Shown in pieces: positions 1-5,844 of a stretch of DNA of 6,711 nucleotides. Made by a program: the position numbers and the translations under genes. This DNA comes from Motiliproteus sp048265065 (GTDB lineage: Bacteria; Pseudomonadota; Gammaproteobacteria; Pseudomonadales; Balneatricaceae). The stretch lies in assembly GCA_048265065.1 (NCBI GenBank), contig JBLXCH010000162.1, positions 1 to 6,711 of the forward strand, written 5' to 3'. Below the pieces are notes generated by a model that was given only the letters and a program-made list of their open reading frames with translations, made no database searches and had not been told where the DNA came from. The first letter of the stretch is position 1, and every line of letters starts with the position of its first letter.

Positions 1-623
1 TGATGAGGGTGATGGGGCTCATGCCGATCTACCAGAAGCCCAACACCAGCAAGGCAGCGAAGGGACACAAGACCTACCCCTATCTGCTGCGTGGTCTGCG
101 GGTGGGGCGCCCGAACCAGGTCTGGGCGGCAGACATCACCTATCTGCCAATGCGCAAGGGGTTCCTGTATCTGGTGGCGATCATTGACTGGCACACCCGC
201 AAGGTGCTGGCCTGGCGCATCTCGAACACGCTGGAAGCGGACTTCTGTGTCGAGGCGCTGAACGAGGCCATCCACAAGTTCGGCCCGCCCGAGATCATGA
301 ATACAGATCAGGGCAGCCAGTTCACGTCTTTCGCCTGGACGGACAGGCTGCGGCGATCCGATGTGCGCATCTCGATGGATGGCAAAGGCCGGTTCCTCGA
401 TAACATCTTCGTCGAGCGGCTCTGGCGGAGTCTGAAATACGAGTGCGTCTACCTGCACGCTTGGGAGACTGGATCAGAGGCGAAGGCAGGCGTCGGCAGA
501 TGGATCGAGTTCTATAATCGAAAACGCCCACATTCCGCCCTTGGCGGCAAGCCTCCTGCCATGGTCTATTGGCTGAGAAAAGACGAAACCCAACCTGGTC
601 AGCAGCGGCAGAGAGTAGCTTAA
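1..623 (+). CDS. IS3-family transposase OrfB (DDE integrase), C-terminal part
   Basis: Catalytic subunit of an IS3-family transposase; in the family it is normally made as an OrfAB fusion by programmed frameshifting and carries out copy-out/paste-in transposition. The visible 206 codons contain the whole rve-type integrase core. The first catalytic Asp is in AADITYLP (residue 44 of the visible protein), the second in NTDQGSQFTS (102) and the Glu in FVERLWRSLKYE (138). That gives 35 residues between the second Asp and the Glu, the canonical DD(35)E spacing. The usual C-terminal signature FYNRKRPHSALGGKPP is present. No frameshift or stop interrupts it. Bases 1-2 are the end of a Leu codon of the same frame, so the ATG at 3 is internal and the gene continues leftward out of the window. 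Full-length OrfB proteins are usually about 270-290 residues. Confidence 0.93.
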   Translation, partial: MRVMGLMPIYQKPNTSKAAKGHKTYPYLLRGLRVGRPNQVWAADITYLPMRKGFLYLVAIIDWHTRKVLAWRISNTLEADFCVEALNEAIHKFGPPEIMNTDQGSQFTSFAWTDRLRRSDVRISMDGKGRFLDNIFVERLWRSLKYECVYLHAWETGSEAKAGVGRWIEFYNRKRPHSALGGKPPAMVYWLRKDETQPGQQRQRVA

Positions 624-636
624 ACTACGCCAGATC

Positions 637-662
637 CTGTCCAACGATCGGGGAGTAGCTCA
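637..662 (-). repeat. Probable right inverted terminus of the IS3-family element
   Basis: On the minus strand the sequence starts TGAGCTACTCCCCGATCG and is purine/pyrimidine-biased like other IS3 ends. It lies just after the orfB stop, where the right terminus is expected. It shares 11 of its first 13 bases with the terminus at 6345, which belongs to a different, only distantly related orfB. Its left partner is outside the window. Confidence 0.6.
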
Positions 663-810
663 GTTTCCTCAGTTCGAGAGCAGGCTCACCTGAAATCGAG
701 GAGTTTGATAAGAGAAAGTCAATTCACGTACAATCTTAGTCTTCCGTTTCCAGCACAGATGCAGATTGTTTCATAGATCAACTTGCGACCAACTGTTGAT
801 ACAGGCAGAT

Positions 811-844
811 TGAACCGCCCCTTCAGTTCAGAAGGGGCGGTTTA
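811..844 (-). terminator. Strong hairpin downstream of copB, likely transcription terminator
   Basis: A perfect 12-bp inverted repeat, AACCGCCCCTTC at 813-824 and its complement at 831-842, flanks a 6-nt loop. It starts 5 nt beyond the copB stop codon, where an operon terminator is expected. The GC-rich stem is very stable, but the U-run after it on the minus strand is poor (GGTTCAATCTG), so it may act as an imperfect intrinsic terminator or a 3'-end stabiliser. The rest of the spacer (663-810) shows no gene. It holds only a weaker 6-bp inverted repeat, ATCAAC at 777-782 and GTTGAT at 795-800. Confidence 0.7.
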
Positions 845-847
845 GCG

Positions 848-1552
848 TTAAAACATCAGGCGCGTCCCAAAAACAATAGAGGTAACGCCGTTTTCCTTTC
901 CGCTTGCACGAATAAGATCAGCCGTCCCACCAAAGGATTTTTCGTAGTTTATCCCTATGTAAGGTGAGAAAGAACGATCAACCAGATCATAACTAAGCCT
1001 CAACCCGGCTTCCATTGTTGCACCACCTGACGCTTGATCATAAGCAAGATCATCCTCAAGAGGGACCGTCAATTCGATGCTGGGCGTCAAGATGAGCCGA
1101 TTTGTAATTAGACCCTCATACTCCCCTTCAAAGCGAAAGAACGAGTGATCGGATAAATAGAAGTCAGCATCAATCTCTAGGAAACCAGGAGCAAGACCTT
1201 TAAAGCCTAACACCGCATTATACCGATCCGGTAAACCATCGGGTGTACTTGCCTGGACACCGACAACACCGTCAAAGAAGGTCGAAATCGGGAACTGCAG
1301 CCGCAACTGGTTTTCCAAGCCTTCGAAGTCGCCAGATCCTTCCGCGATTTCGGCTTCGCTCCGCCAAACGAGCTTCAAATCGTCTGTTCCAACGACGAAA
1401 TCGAAATCCCATACAAAGACGTTTTCGCCGTTGTCACCGTCTCGATATTCCAACCGCTCTGCCTGAAACCCGTAGATGAGCGGTTCGGCTTGAGCCGCCG
1501 AAGCGGCTGCAAGTATCATGCCTGCAGCGCTAGCTATCTTTATGTTTTGCAT
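848..1552 (-). CDS. copB: CopB-family outer-membrane copper resistance protein
   Basis: CopB/PcoB proteins are outer-membrane beta-barrels of copper-resistance operons, thought to work with CopA in handling periplasmic copper. The 234-residue protein starts with a Sec signal peptide (MQNIKIASAAG... to about AQA-EP, residues 1-22). The body has the amphipathic beta-strand pattern of a barrel: VFVWDFDF and KLVWRSEAE near the N-terminus, LILTPSIELTVPLEDD in the middle, and the family C-terminus SPYIGINYEKSFGGTADLIRASG ending GTRLMF with terminal Phe, as outer-membrane proteins favour. I chose the ATG at 1552 because AGGGAAAG lies just upstream and the signal peptide begins cleanly there. A GTG at 1579 would add nine charged residues (PRIRRERS). 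It follows the copA stop by 27 nt and is surely cotranscribed. Unlike the well-known CopB of Pseudomonas, it has no Met-rich repeat region before the barrel. Confidence 0.9.
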   Translation of the reverse strand: MQNIKIASAAGMILAAASAAQAEPLIYGFQAERLEYRDGDNGENVFVWDFDFVVGTDDLKLVWRSEAEIAEGSGDFEGLENQLRLQFPISTFFDGVVGVQASTPDGLPDRYNAVLGFKGLAPGFLEIDADFYLSDHSFFRFEGEYEGLITNRLILTPSIELTVPLEDDLAYDQASGGATMEAGLRLSYDLVDRSFSPYIGINYEKSFGGTADLIRASGKENGVTSIVFGTRLMF

Positions 1553-1579
1553 TGATCTTTCCCTTCGTATTCGAGGCAC

Positions 1580-3355
1580 TTATGCCGGCCTGCCGCGCAC
1601 TACGACTTTGCGGAACATGCCAGCATCAGCGTGGTATGAGAGGTGACAGTGGAACGCCCATTGACCAGGCTCATCGACCTCTACATCTATGTCCACCGTC
1701 ATGGCGGGGTTCACATTGACGGTATGTTTGATTGGGTTGCGAGACCCTTTGCCCATATCCACGAGCGACCAAAGACCGTGCAGGTGCATCGGGTGCGCCA
1801 TCATCGTTTCGTTGATGAAGCGAATGCGCACGCGTTCTCCGTACTTCAGGACGATCGGCTCCGCATCATTGAATTTAACATCGTTGATCGACCAGATGTA
1901 ACGCTCCATGTTCCCCGTAAGACGCAATTCGATGGTGCGCGACGGCTTCCTGTACTTGTATTTGGGCCGCGCAGCCGTGAGATCGGCATAGGACAGGAAT
2001 TTCCCACCATTGTAGGCCCTCGGTATCAAACCACTGCCATTGGCATAGGAGGGGTCGACACTGCTGGGTTCCGACCTGCCGCCCATGTTGGAGTGGTCCA
2101 TGCCAGCCATGTTGGAGTGATCCATGCCAGCCATGTTGGAGTGGTCCATGCCAGCCATGTTGGAGTGATCCATGCCAGCCATGTTGGAGTGATCCATACC
2201 ACCCATCATACCGCCCATGTCGGCCATGGTGAGAAGCGGTTTCGACCGCATCGCCGGCACAGCGCCCGCCATACCTTCCCTTGGTGCAAGAGTGCCCCGC
2301 ACCATACCGGTACGTCCCACCGATTCCGCGATAATGCTGTAAGCCTTGTTCTCACGCGGCTGAACGATGACATCGTATGTTTCGGCGACAGCAATACGGA
2401 GTTCGTCTACCGTGACCGGCTTAACATCATTCCCGTCCGCTTGGACCACAGTCATTTTGAGCCCCGGAATCCGCATATCGAAATAGGTCATCGCGGACGC
2501 GTTGATGAAACGCAGTCGAACTTTCTCACCCGCACGGAACAAGCCGGTCCAGTTCTGCGAGGTGCTCCAGCCGTTGATTGACGCCGTGAACCCCTGAACG
2601 TCCTCGATGTCGGTCGGCATCATGCGCATTCTGCCCCACATCCCGCGTTCCTGCAGGGCTGCTTGCAGACTGTCAGCGCGCGAGTCTTTTACGAGTGTTT
2701 GGAGCGTGCGCTGCGACCGATTGTAGTAGTCAGGCATTCGCTTGAGGTTGCGCATGATTTTCCTGCCGGAGTGCGGGTGATTGTCTGCCAACTGAACGAC
2801 ATAATCACGATCTGCCCGCACCCGTTCACCTCCGCGAGGCTCGATCACAATGGCCCCGTAAGCACCGTCGGGTTCTTGGAACCCGGAATGGCTGTGGAAC
2901 CAATAGGTGCCAGCCTGGGTGATCGGAAACCGATAGGTGAAGGTCTCCCCGGGGGGGATTCCGTTGAAGCTAATCCCAGGTACGCCGTCTTGAGTAAACG
3001 GTAGGATCAACCCATGCCAGTGAATGGAGGTGGTTTCGTTTAGATTGTTTTTGACGTTGATCGTGACTTCTTCACCCTCCTTAAAACGGAGGACGGTTGG
3101 GAACTGGCTATTGTTGTAACCGACACCCGTCTTACGGAAGTCGCCCGTATCGATCCGCACCCGATCGACTGTAATGTCATACGTTCCTTTGGATGTAATC
3201 GTCGGGTTTTGATGAGCCTGCAAAGCAGATGGCATTGCAAGAGCCGCCGCGGCAGCCAAACCGAATTGTCGCCGAGAAAGGCTACCCGACAAATGCTCCG
3301 ATGTACTTAGCGCAGTGTCTGAGCGTGCAAGAAAACTGGCGTTAAAGAGACGCAT
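1580..3355 (-). CDS. copA: CopA-family periplasmic multicopper oxidase, copper resistance
   Basis: Periplasmic multicopper oxidase that oxidises Cu(I) and/or binds many copper ions; this is the CopA/PcoA of resistance operons, not the CopA P-type ATPase. The 591 residues match the family's usual length of about 600. A Tat signal is present (SRRQFGLAAAAALAMPSALQA, residues 27-47), consistent with export of a folded copper enzyme. All copper-site motifs are intact: IHWHG (112, 114), WFHSHSG (154, 156), HPMHLHG (521, 524, 526) and HCHLSYHADAGM (569-580), with the type-1 ligands H521, C570, H575 and M580. Three cupredoxin domains lie at roughly 55-175, 185-355 and 470-590. Between the last two is a Met/His-rich linker (377-426) with five MDHSNM repeats. 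The ATG at 3355 is preceded by AAGGAG at 6 nt; an upstream TTG at 3394 lacks such a site. It lies 185 bp downstream of the small secreted-protein gene and 27 bp upstream of copB. Confidence 0.96.
   Translation of the reverse strand: MRLFNASFLARSDTALSTSEHLSGSLSRRQFGLAAAAALAMPSALQAHQNPTITSKGTYDITVDRVRIDTGDFRKTGVGYNNSQFPTVLRFKEGEEVTINVKNNLNETTSIHWHGLILPFTQDGVPGISFNGIPPGETFTYRFPITQAGTYWFHSHSGFQEPDGAYGAIVIEPRGGERVRADRDYVVQLADNHPHSGRKIMRNLKRMPDYYNRSQRTLQTLVKDSRADSLQAALQERGMWGRMRMMPTDIEDVQGFTASINGWSTSQNWTGLFRAGEKVRLRFINASAMTYFDMRIPGLKMTVVQADGNDVKPVTVDELRIAVAETYDVIVQPRENKAYSIIAESVGRTGMVRGTLAPREGMAGAVPAMRSKPLLTMADMGGMMGGMDHSNMAGMDHSNMAGMDHSNMAGMDHSNMAGMDHSNMGGRSEPSSVDPSYANGSGLIPRAYNGGKFLSYADLTAARPKYKYRKPSRTIELRLTGNMERYIWSINDVKFNDAEPIVLKYGERVRIRFINETMMAHPMHLHGLWSLVDMGKGSRNPIKHTVNVNPAMTVDIDVEVDEPGQWAFHCHLSYHADAGMFRKVVVRGRPA
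2083..2202 (-). repeat. Five 24-bp tandem repeats within copA (MDHSNMAG array)
   Basis: Five head-to-tail 24-bp units, each encoding an eight-residue MDHSNMAG-type unit (residues about 387-426 of CopA), are almost identical in DNA. The last unit in plus-strand order ends slightly differently (ATACCAC). In gene order the Asp codon is GAT, GAT, GAC, GAT, GAC, which suggests that a 48-bp GAT/GAC pair was duplicated. Met/His-rich repeats of this kind are known in CopA proteins and are believed to bind extra copper. Since units are multiples of three, changes in copy number keep the frame. Confidence 0.95.
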
Positions 3356-3439
3356 TTTCTTCTCCTTAGTGGTCAAATTATTGGAGTTTGCCAAACTGAA
3401 GGTCGTCAGAATGGCCGAGTTGATTCATCAAGATGTTGA

Positions 3440-3468
3440 AATTTTCTACCGGTAACCGGCAGCAAATT
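3440..3468 (-). promoter_or_regulatory. 29-bp imperfect dyad upstream of copA, candidate operator or attenuator hairpin
   Basis: A perfect 11-bp core CCGGTAACCGG (3449-3459, single central base 3454) is extended on both sides: AATTT...AAATT arms and CT/AG pairs, giving 12 matches in 14 positions per arm. It lies about 85-113 bp before the copA start, inside the 185-bp gap after the small leader gene. Two GCAAAT direct repeats (3462-3467, 3471-3476) overlap or follow it, and a TTGACA hexamer sits at 3486-3481 on the minus strand without a well-spaced partner. It could be a transcription-factor site for a second promoter or, in RNA, a CCGG-UUA-CCGG hairpin. I cannot tell which from sequence alone. 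Confidence 0.4.
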
Positions 3469-3540
3469 ATGCAAATGCACTGTCAAAGCGCTAATGCTGA
3501 TACCTATACGCGCGGCAACATCTGAGAGAGGTAAAGGTAC

Positions 3541-3885
3541 TCAGAAACGCGGAGGAGGGGATTTAACCTCCAGAACACGACTCTCGTTCAATTGTAATTC
3601 CGCGACCCTTGGGGTCCCCGAGGTTGGCTCCGGCCTTGGCGCACAAAGCGTCGATATCGTTGTGGCCGCAATCAAACAATGTGCCATCGATCCAAAGCAA
3701 CTGGTGTGGTGGTGCTCATTCGGATCATTGACCACCGAAGTGTGCGCTGAACTCGCTTCTGCACAAACCTTGGTGTATGTCAGAGGCTTGGCCTCAACGG
3801 CAACAGACGCGGTTGGAAAGCCGGTCAGTACAAAAAGAGCGAGCGACAAAACGCCAAGTATCTTGGTTATCATTCCGGACTGCAT
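3541..3885 (-). CDS. Small secreted His/Cys-rich protein upstream of copAB (CopL/DUF2946-like)
   Basis: First gene of the copper operon: 114 residues with a clear Sec signal peptide (hydrophobic ITKILGVLSLALFVLTG, probable cleavage around residues 26-30). The mature part carries possible metal ligands clustered as HHHTSCFGSMAHC (58-70), plus C41, H48 and C81, and a Pro/Arg-ending tail (SPPPRF). Small exported proteins of this architecture, often placed in DUF2946, are common immediately upstream of copAB-type operons. CopL of Xanthomonas has the same position and is needed for copper-inducible copAB expression. I assign likeness by position, size and His/Cys pattern, not by a clear sequence match. 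The ATG at 3885 is chosen because AGAAAGAG lies close upstream; an ATG at 3873 is possible, and the open frame back to a GTG at 4047 would precede the candidate promoter. A metal-binding periplasmic protein or a regulatory leader are both possible. Confidence 0.72.
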   Translation of the reverse strand: MQSGMITKILGVLSLALFVLTGFPTASVAVEAKPLTYTKVCAEASSAHTSVVNDPNEHHHTSCFGSMAHCLIAATTISTLCAPRPEPTSGTPRVAELQLNESRVLEVKSPPPRF

Positions 3886-3915
3886 CGATCTCTTTCTGCG
3901 GGGCTTCAAGCTACG

Positions 3916-3949
3916 GTTATAGATGGTACTCGTCCGTGTAAACCTTACA
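3916..3949 (-). promoter_or_regulatory. Candidate promoter and operator of the leader-copA-copB operon
   Basis: On the minus strand a TATAAC (3921-3916) could serve as the -10, about 31 nt before the ATG at 3885. Upstream of it is the perfect inverted repeat TGTAA-N3-TTACA (3937-3949), whose inner half TTTACA could double as a -35, with a short 15-nt spacer. A dyad overlapping the -35 is a common place for a regulator to bind. The regulator is unknown. Confidence 0.4.
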
Positions 3950-4174
3950 AATTGATACATTTCTAACTGACCTAGTAGTATTGATTTGTTTGGGATTATT
4001 AGCTCTACTATCATTAGGTGATCACGGCTAAAAGCCAAGCAAGGCACTGGGTATTAAAGGTAGAAATGCCAGGACCGTTCACACTGCCAACTTAAACAGA
4101 GCCGTCGGGCTCAGCCCGGTAGTCAGAGTGAAATTCTTCGGTGATTTTCAGCCAAAACTCAGAGCTTGCCTGTT

Positions 4175-4204
4175 TTGAAATCAAGAAAGCCTCGACTCTA
4201 GAAA
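4175..4204 (+). promoter_or_regulatory. Candidate promoter of the CusF-like operon
   Basis: TTGAAA at 4175-4180 and TAGAAA at 4199-4204 are separated by 18 nt and lie 35-64 nt before the ATG at 4239. This is an acceptable but weak sigma-70 match. The ribosome-binding site AAGGAG at 4223-4228 follows, 10 nt before the start. Confidence 0.3.
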
Positions 4205-4238
4205 CCGATTTTTTGCCTCACAAAGGAGCAAACAAAAC

Positions 4239-4526
4239 ATGAAGATTCTCTCACTCGCAGCCGCATTGGCAATTGCTGCAACAGCGTCATTGGCCGGCGG
4301 TAACCACGACATGTCGATGGGCACCGTTACGAATCTGGATCGCAAATCAAATGTGGTGACAATCAACCATGGCCCACTCGAAAACATCAACATGCCAGCG
4401 ATGGAAATGGGTTATGCAGTTGCAAAGCCTGCGATGATGAAAGGTCTTCGTAAAGGTACTCAAATTCATTTTGTCGTTGAGAAAATCAACGGAAAATACA
4501 TCGTAACAGAGCTTATGAAGCAATAG
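4239..4526 (+). CDS. CusF-like periplasmic copper-binding protein
   Basis: Small exported copper carrier of the CusF/Cus_F fold; CusF itself hands Cu(I)/Ag(I) to the CusCBA efflux pump. The 95-residue precursor has a Sec signal peptide (MKILSLAAALAIAATASLAG, cleavage near 19-20). The mature OB-like domain has the family order: a GTVTNLD strand (28-34), the ligand His in NHGPLEN (H44), the NMPAMEM motif (M52, M55, M57) and the closing strands around GTQIHFVVEKINGKYIVTEL. By alignment with E. coli CusF from memory, H44, M55 and M57 match its three metal ligands, while its Trp that caps the metal is replaced by M52. A good Shine-Dalgarno, AAGGAG, precedes the ATG. It is first in a plus-strand operon and sits 55 nt before the ABC-type membrane gene. 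No cusCBA genes are in the window, so its partner is unknown. Confidence 0.88.
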   Translation: MKILSLAAALAIAATASLAGGNHDMSMGTVTNLDRKSNVVTINHGPLENINMPAMEMGYAVAKPAMMKGLRKGTQIHFVVEKINGKYIVTELMKQ

Positions 4527-4581
4527 ACGCGATGTTTAGGTTCCAGGGCCGCTCCTCTGCCGGCCGATTTAAGGACACCCA

Positions 4582-5844
4582 ATGAGTACGGCTCTGGAAA
4601 TCGACGCGTTTACAATTTCCGGTCTTTTGGGCTGGACACATCATATTGCGGACTTGATAGGATTTCGCATCATTGAAAACCCTCCCCAATGGCTGCATGT
4701 GGTGCTGCAACTTGTTTTGGTGGTTGCGCCTCTCGCTACGCTACTATGTTTCCTAATATTCCTGGTCCAGATTACCAGAAGTGTAGTTCAAAACAGGCTG
4801 TTTTCCGTTGAAGATCGTATGGAGTTTGCTCTTGTTCGCCGCTTGATAGGGCTGCGCTGGCATGAACAGGTTACCGTTATTTTCCTTGGTTTGTTAGCAC
4901 AACCAGTTCTGTATGCGACACTTGAACTACCAAAACGTATTGTCAACGGAGCCATCGAATCAAACCATTTCCCCGTTGATGTTTTTCACTTTCAATACAC
5001 ACAGCTAGAGTTTCTTGGCCTCTTGTCTATCTTGTATCTTATTGCCCTGATCGTGAGCGGCGCGATCAAGTATTGTATTAACATCAAGAAGGGGGAGATC
5101 GGAGAACGAACGCTTTTGAGGCTGCGCCTGGTGCTTTACCGGGCATGGCGCCGCGCACCGGAAGGCCAGCGTAGAACCGAAGTCATCCCACTATCGACAA
5201 GTGAAATTGAACCTATCGGCGGGTTTGCAGGAGATGTTCTGGCGACGCCTGTATTTCAAGGCGGCACCTTAGTCACTGTCCTGCTGTTCATGTTCATCCA
5301 AGACCCGATATTGGGAGCCGCAGCGATGACATTAGTACCTGTTCAACTGTTTATCATACCCATTTTGCAAAGATGGGTAAACAAACGGATGAGAGCCCGC
5401 ATTCGTGCTGTTCGCGCATTCGGAGACGTTCTCGGGGAGCAAACCGGTGATGTATCTGGCCGATACATCACTCGCAAAACACTCTCAGCGGCCCATAAGC
5501 TTAGAAACACGAGACTTGAATTGCAGCGCGCGAAGTATTTGCAAAAGGCAATCAGTAATTTTCTGATGTCATTGACGCCTTTTCTGCTTTACTCGATTGG
5601 CGGCTGGCTTGTTATTGAAGGCCGATTGTCACTTGGCGCCTTGGTGGCAGTCATTGCGGCCTTCAAAGATTTTTCCAGTCCTTTCCGAGAACTCATTCTC
5701 TATTACCAAAATTCTTCCGATGTCAGACTGCGATCAAGAGAGTACGAAAATTTCTTGATGAAATGTGGAAGAGCAATCCATGGCTTGAGCGTGAAGCAGT
5801 GGAGTAGTCGCCCACAATTCTCTGAAATCGAAGGAACTTCATGA
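4582..5844 (+). CDS. ABC-exporter-type transmembrane protein without an ATPase domain
   Basis: Inner-membrane protein of 420 residues resembling the transmembrane domain of ABC exporters (ABC_membrane type I fold). Hydrophobic segments lie at about 37-64, 96-114, 143-162, 222-240, 242-263, 326-345 and 349-360, with long polar cytoplasmic stretches at 164-215 and 264-325 as in ABC exporters. The EIEPIGGFAGDVL and FQGGTL motifs fall where the first intracellular loop and following helix are expected. The helix at 37-64 precedes the usual first helix and looks like an added N-terminal segment. After residue 390 only a 30-residue tail remains: there is no Walker A, ABC signature or Walker B. The stop overlaps the next start by 4 nt (ATGA), so the short form looks native, not a truncation. 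AAGGA lies 6 nt before the ATG. Substrate is unknown; copper context is suggestive only. Any ATPase would have to come from elsewhere. Confidence 0.75.
   Translation: MSTALEIDAFTISGLLGWTHHIADLIGFRIIENPPQWLHVVLQLVLVVAPLATLLCFLIFLVQITRSVVQNRLFSVEDRMEFALVRRLIGLRWHEQVTVIFLGLLAQPVLYATLELPKRIVNGAIESNHFPVDVFHFQYTQLEFLGLLSILYLIALIVSGAIKYCINIKKGEIGERTLLRLRLVLYRAWRRAPEGQRRTEVIPLSTSEIEPIGGFAGDVLATPVFQGGTLVTVLLFMFIQDPILGAAAMTLVPVQLFIIPILQRWVNKRMRARIRAVRAFGDVLGEQTGDVSGRYITRKTLSAAHKLRNTRLELQRAKYLQKAISNFLMSLTPFLLYSIGGWLVIEGRLSLGALVAVIAAFKDFSSPFRELILYYQNSSDVRLRSREYENFLMKCGRAIHGLSVKQWSSRPQFSEIEGTS

Larger units (their letters stand above)
1..662 (+). mobile_element. IS3-family insertion sequence, 3' portion (left part outside window)
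   Basis: The stretch holds the end of an orfB transposase followed, 13 nt after its stop, by a sequence that looks like the element's right terminus. Read inward on the minus strand from base 662, the terminus begins TGAGCTACTCCCC and continues to about 637. It resembles the terminus at 6345 (TGACCTGCTCCCC; 11 of 13 positions shared), and IS3-family ends typically start with TG. The left end and orfA are not in the window, so the exact boundary and any target-site duplication cannot be checked. The terminus faces the copper genes, so the element directly abuts them. Confidence 0.8.
3886..4238. other. Divergent intergenic region between the two copper gene sets
   Basis: These 353 bp separate the minus-strand small-protein/copAB operon from the plus-strand CusF-like operon. 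I see a candidate minus-strand promoter with a dyad (3916-3949) and a candidate plus-strand promoter (4175-4204). There is also a 13-bp palindrome CGGGCTCAGCCCG at 4106-4118 with a one-base centre and no T-run. No convincing gene, tRNA or repeat array is visible. No regulator gene (merR/cueR, copRS, csoR) is encoded here or elsewhere in the window, so any copper-responsive regulator must lie outside it. Confidence 0.7.

Noticed and set aside
2083..2202. Regular repeats that could suggest a CRISPR array
   Set aside because: The units are contiguous with no unique spacers and encode an in-frame protein repeat.
1643..2581. Long plus-strand open frame (312 codons) with His/Val repeats
   Set aside because: It lies wholly opposite copA. 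Its repeats are the complement of the MDHSNM repeats, it shows no recognisable domain, and copA is certain.
3356..3394. TTG start giving copA 13 extra residues
   Set aside because: The AAGGAG at the right distance favours the ATG at 3355, and the extension codes through that ribosome-binding site.
3443..3474. MerR/CueR-type promoter for copA (TTGCAT, 20-nt spacer, TAGAAA)
   Set aside because: The dyad core is off-centre in the spacer by about 4-5 bp and the hexamers are weak, so I report only the dyad.
3494..3922. Plus-strand open frame of 142 codons opposite the small secreted-protein gene
   Set aside because: No signal peptide, domain or ribosome-binding site; the minus-strand frame has a signal peptide, a His/Cys cluster and operon position.
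3886..4047. N-terminal extension of the small secreted protein back to a GTG at 4047
   Set aside because: It would bury the signal peptide behind 54 residues and run through the candidate promoter; the ATG at 3885 is a better start.
4106..4118. Palindrome CGGGCTCAGCCCG as a terminator
   Set aside because: Centre of one base leaves only a short stem with a 3-nt loop, there is no T-run, and no gene ends next to it.
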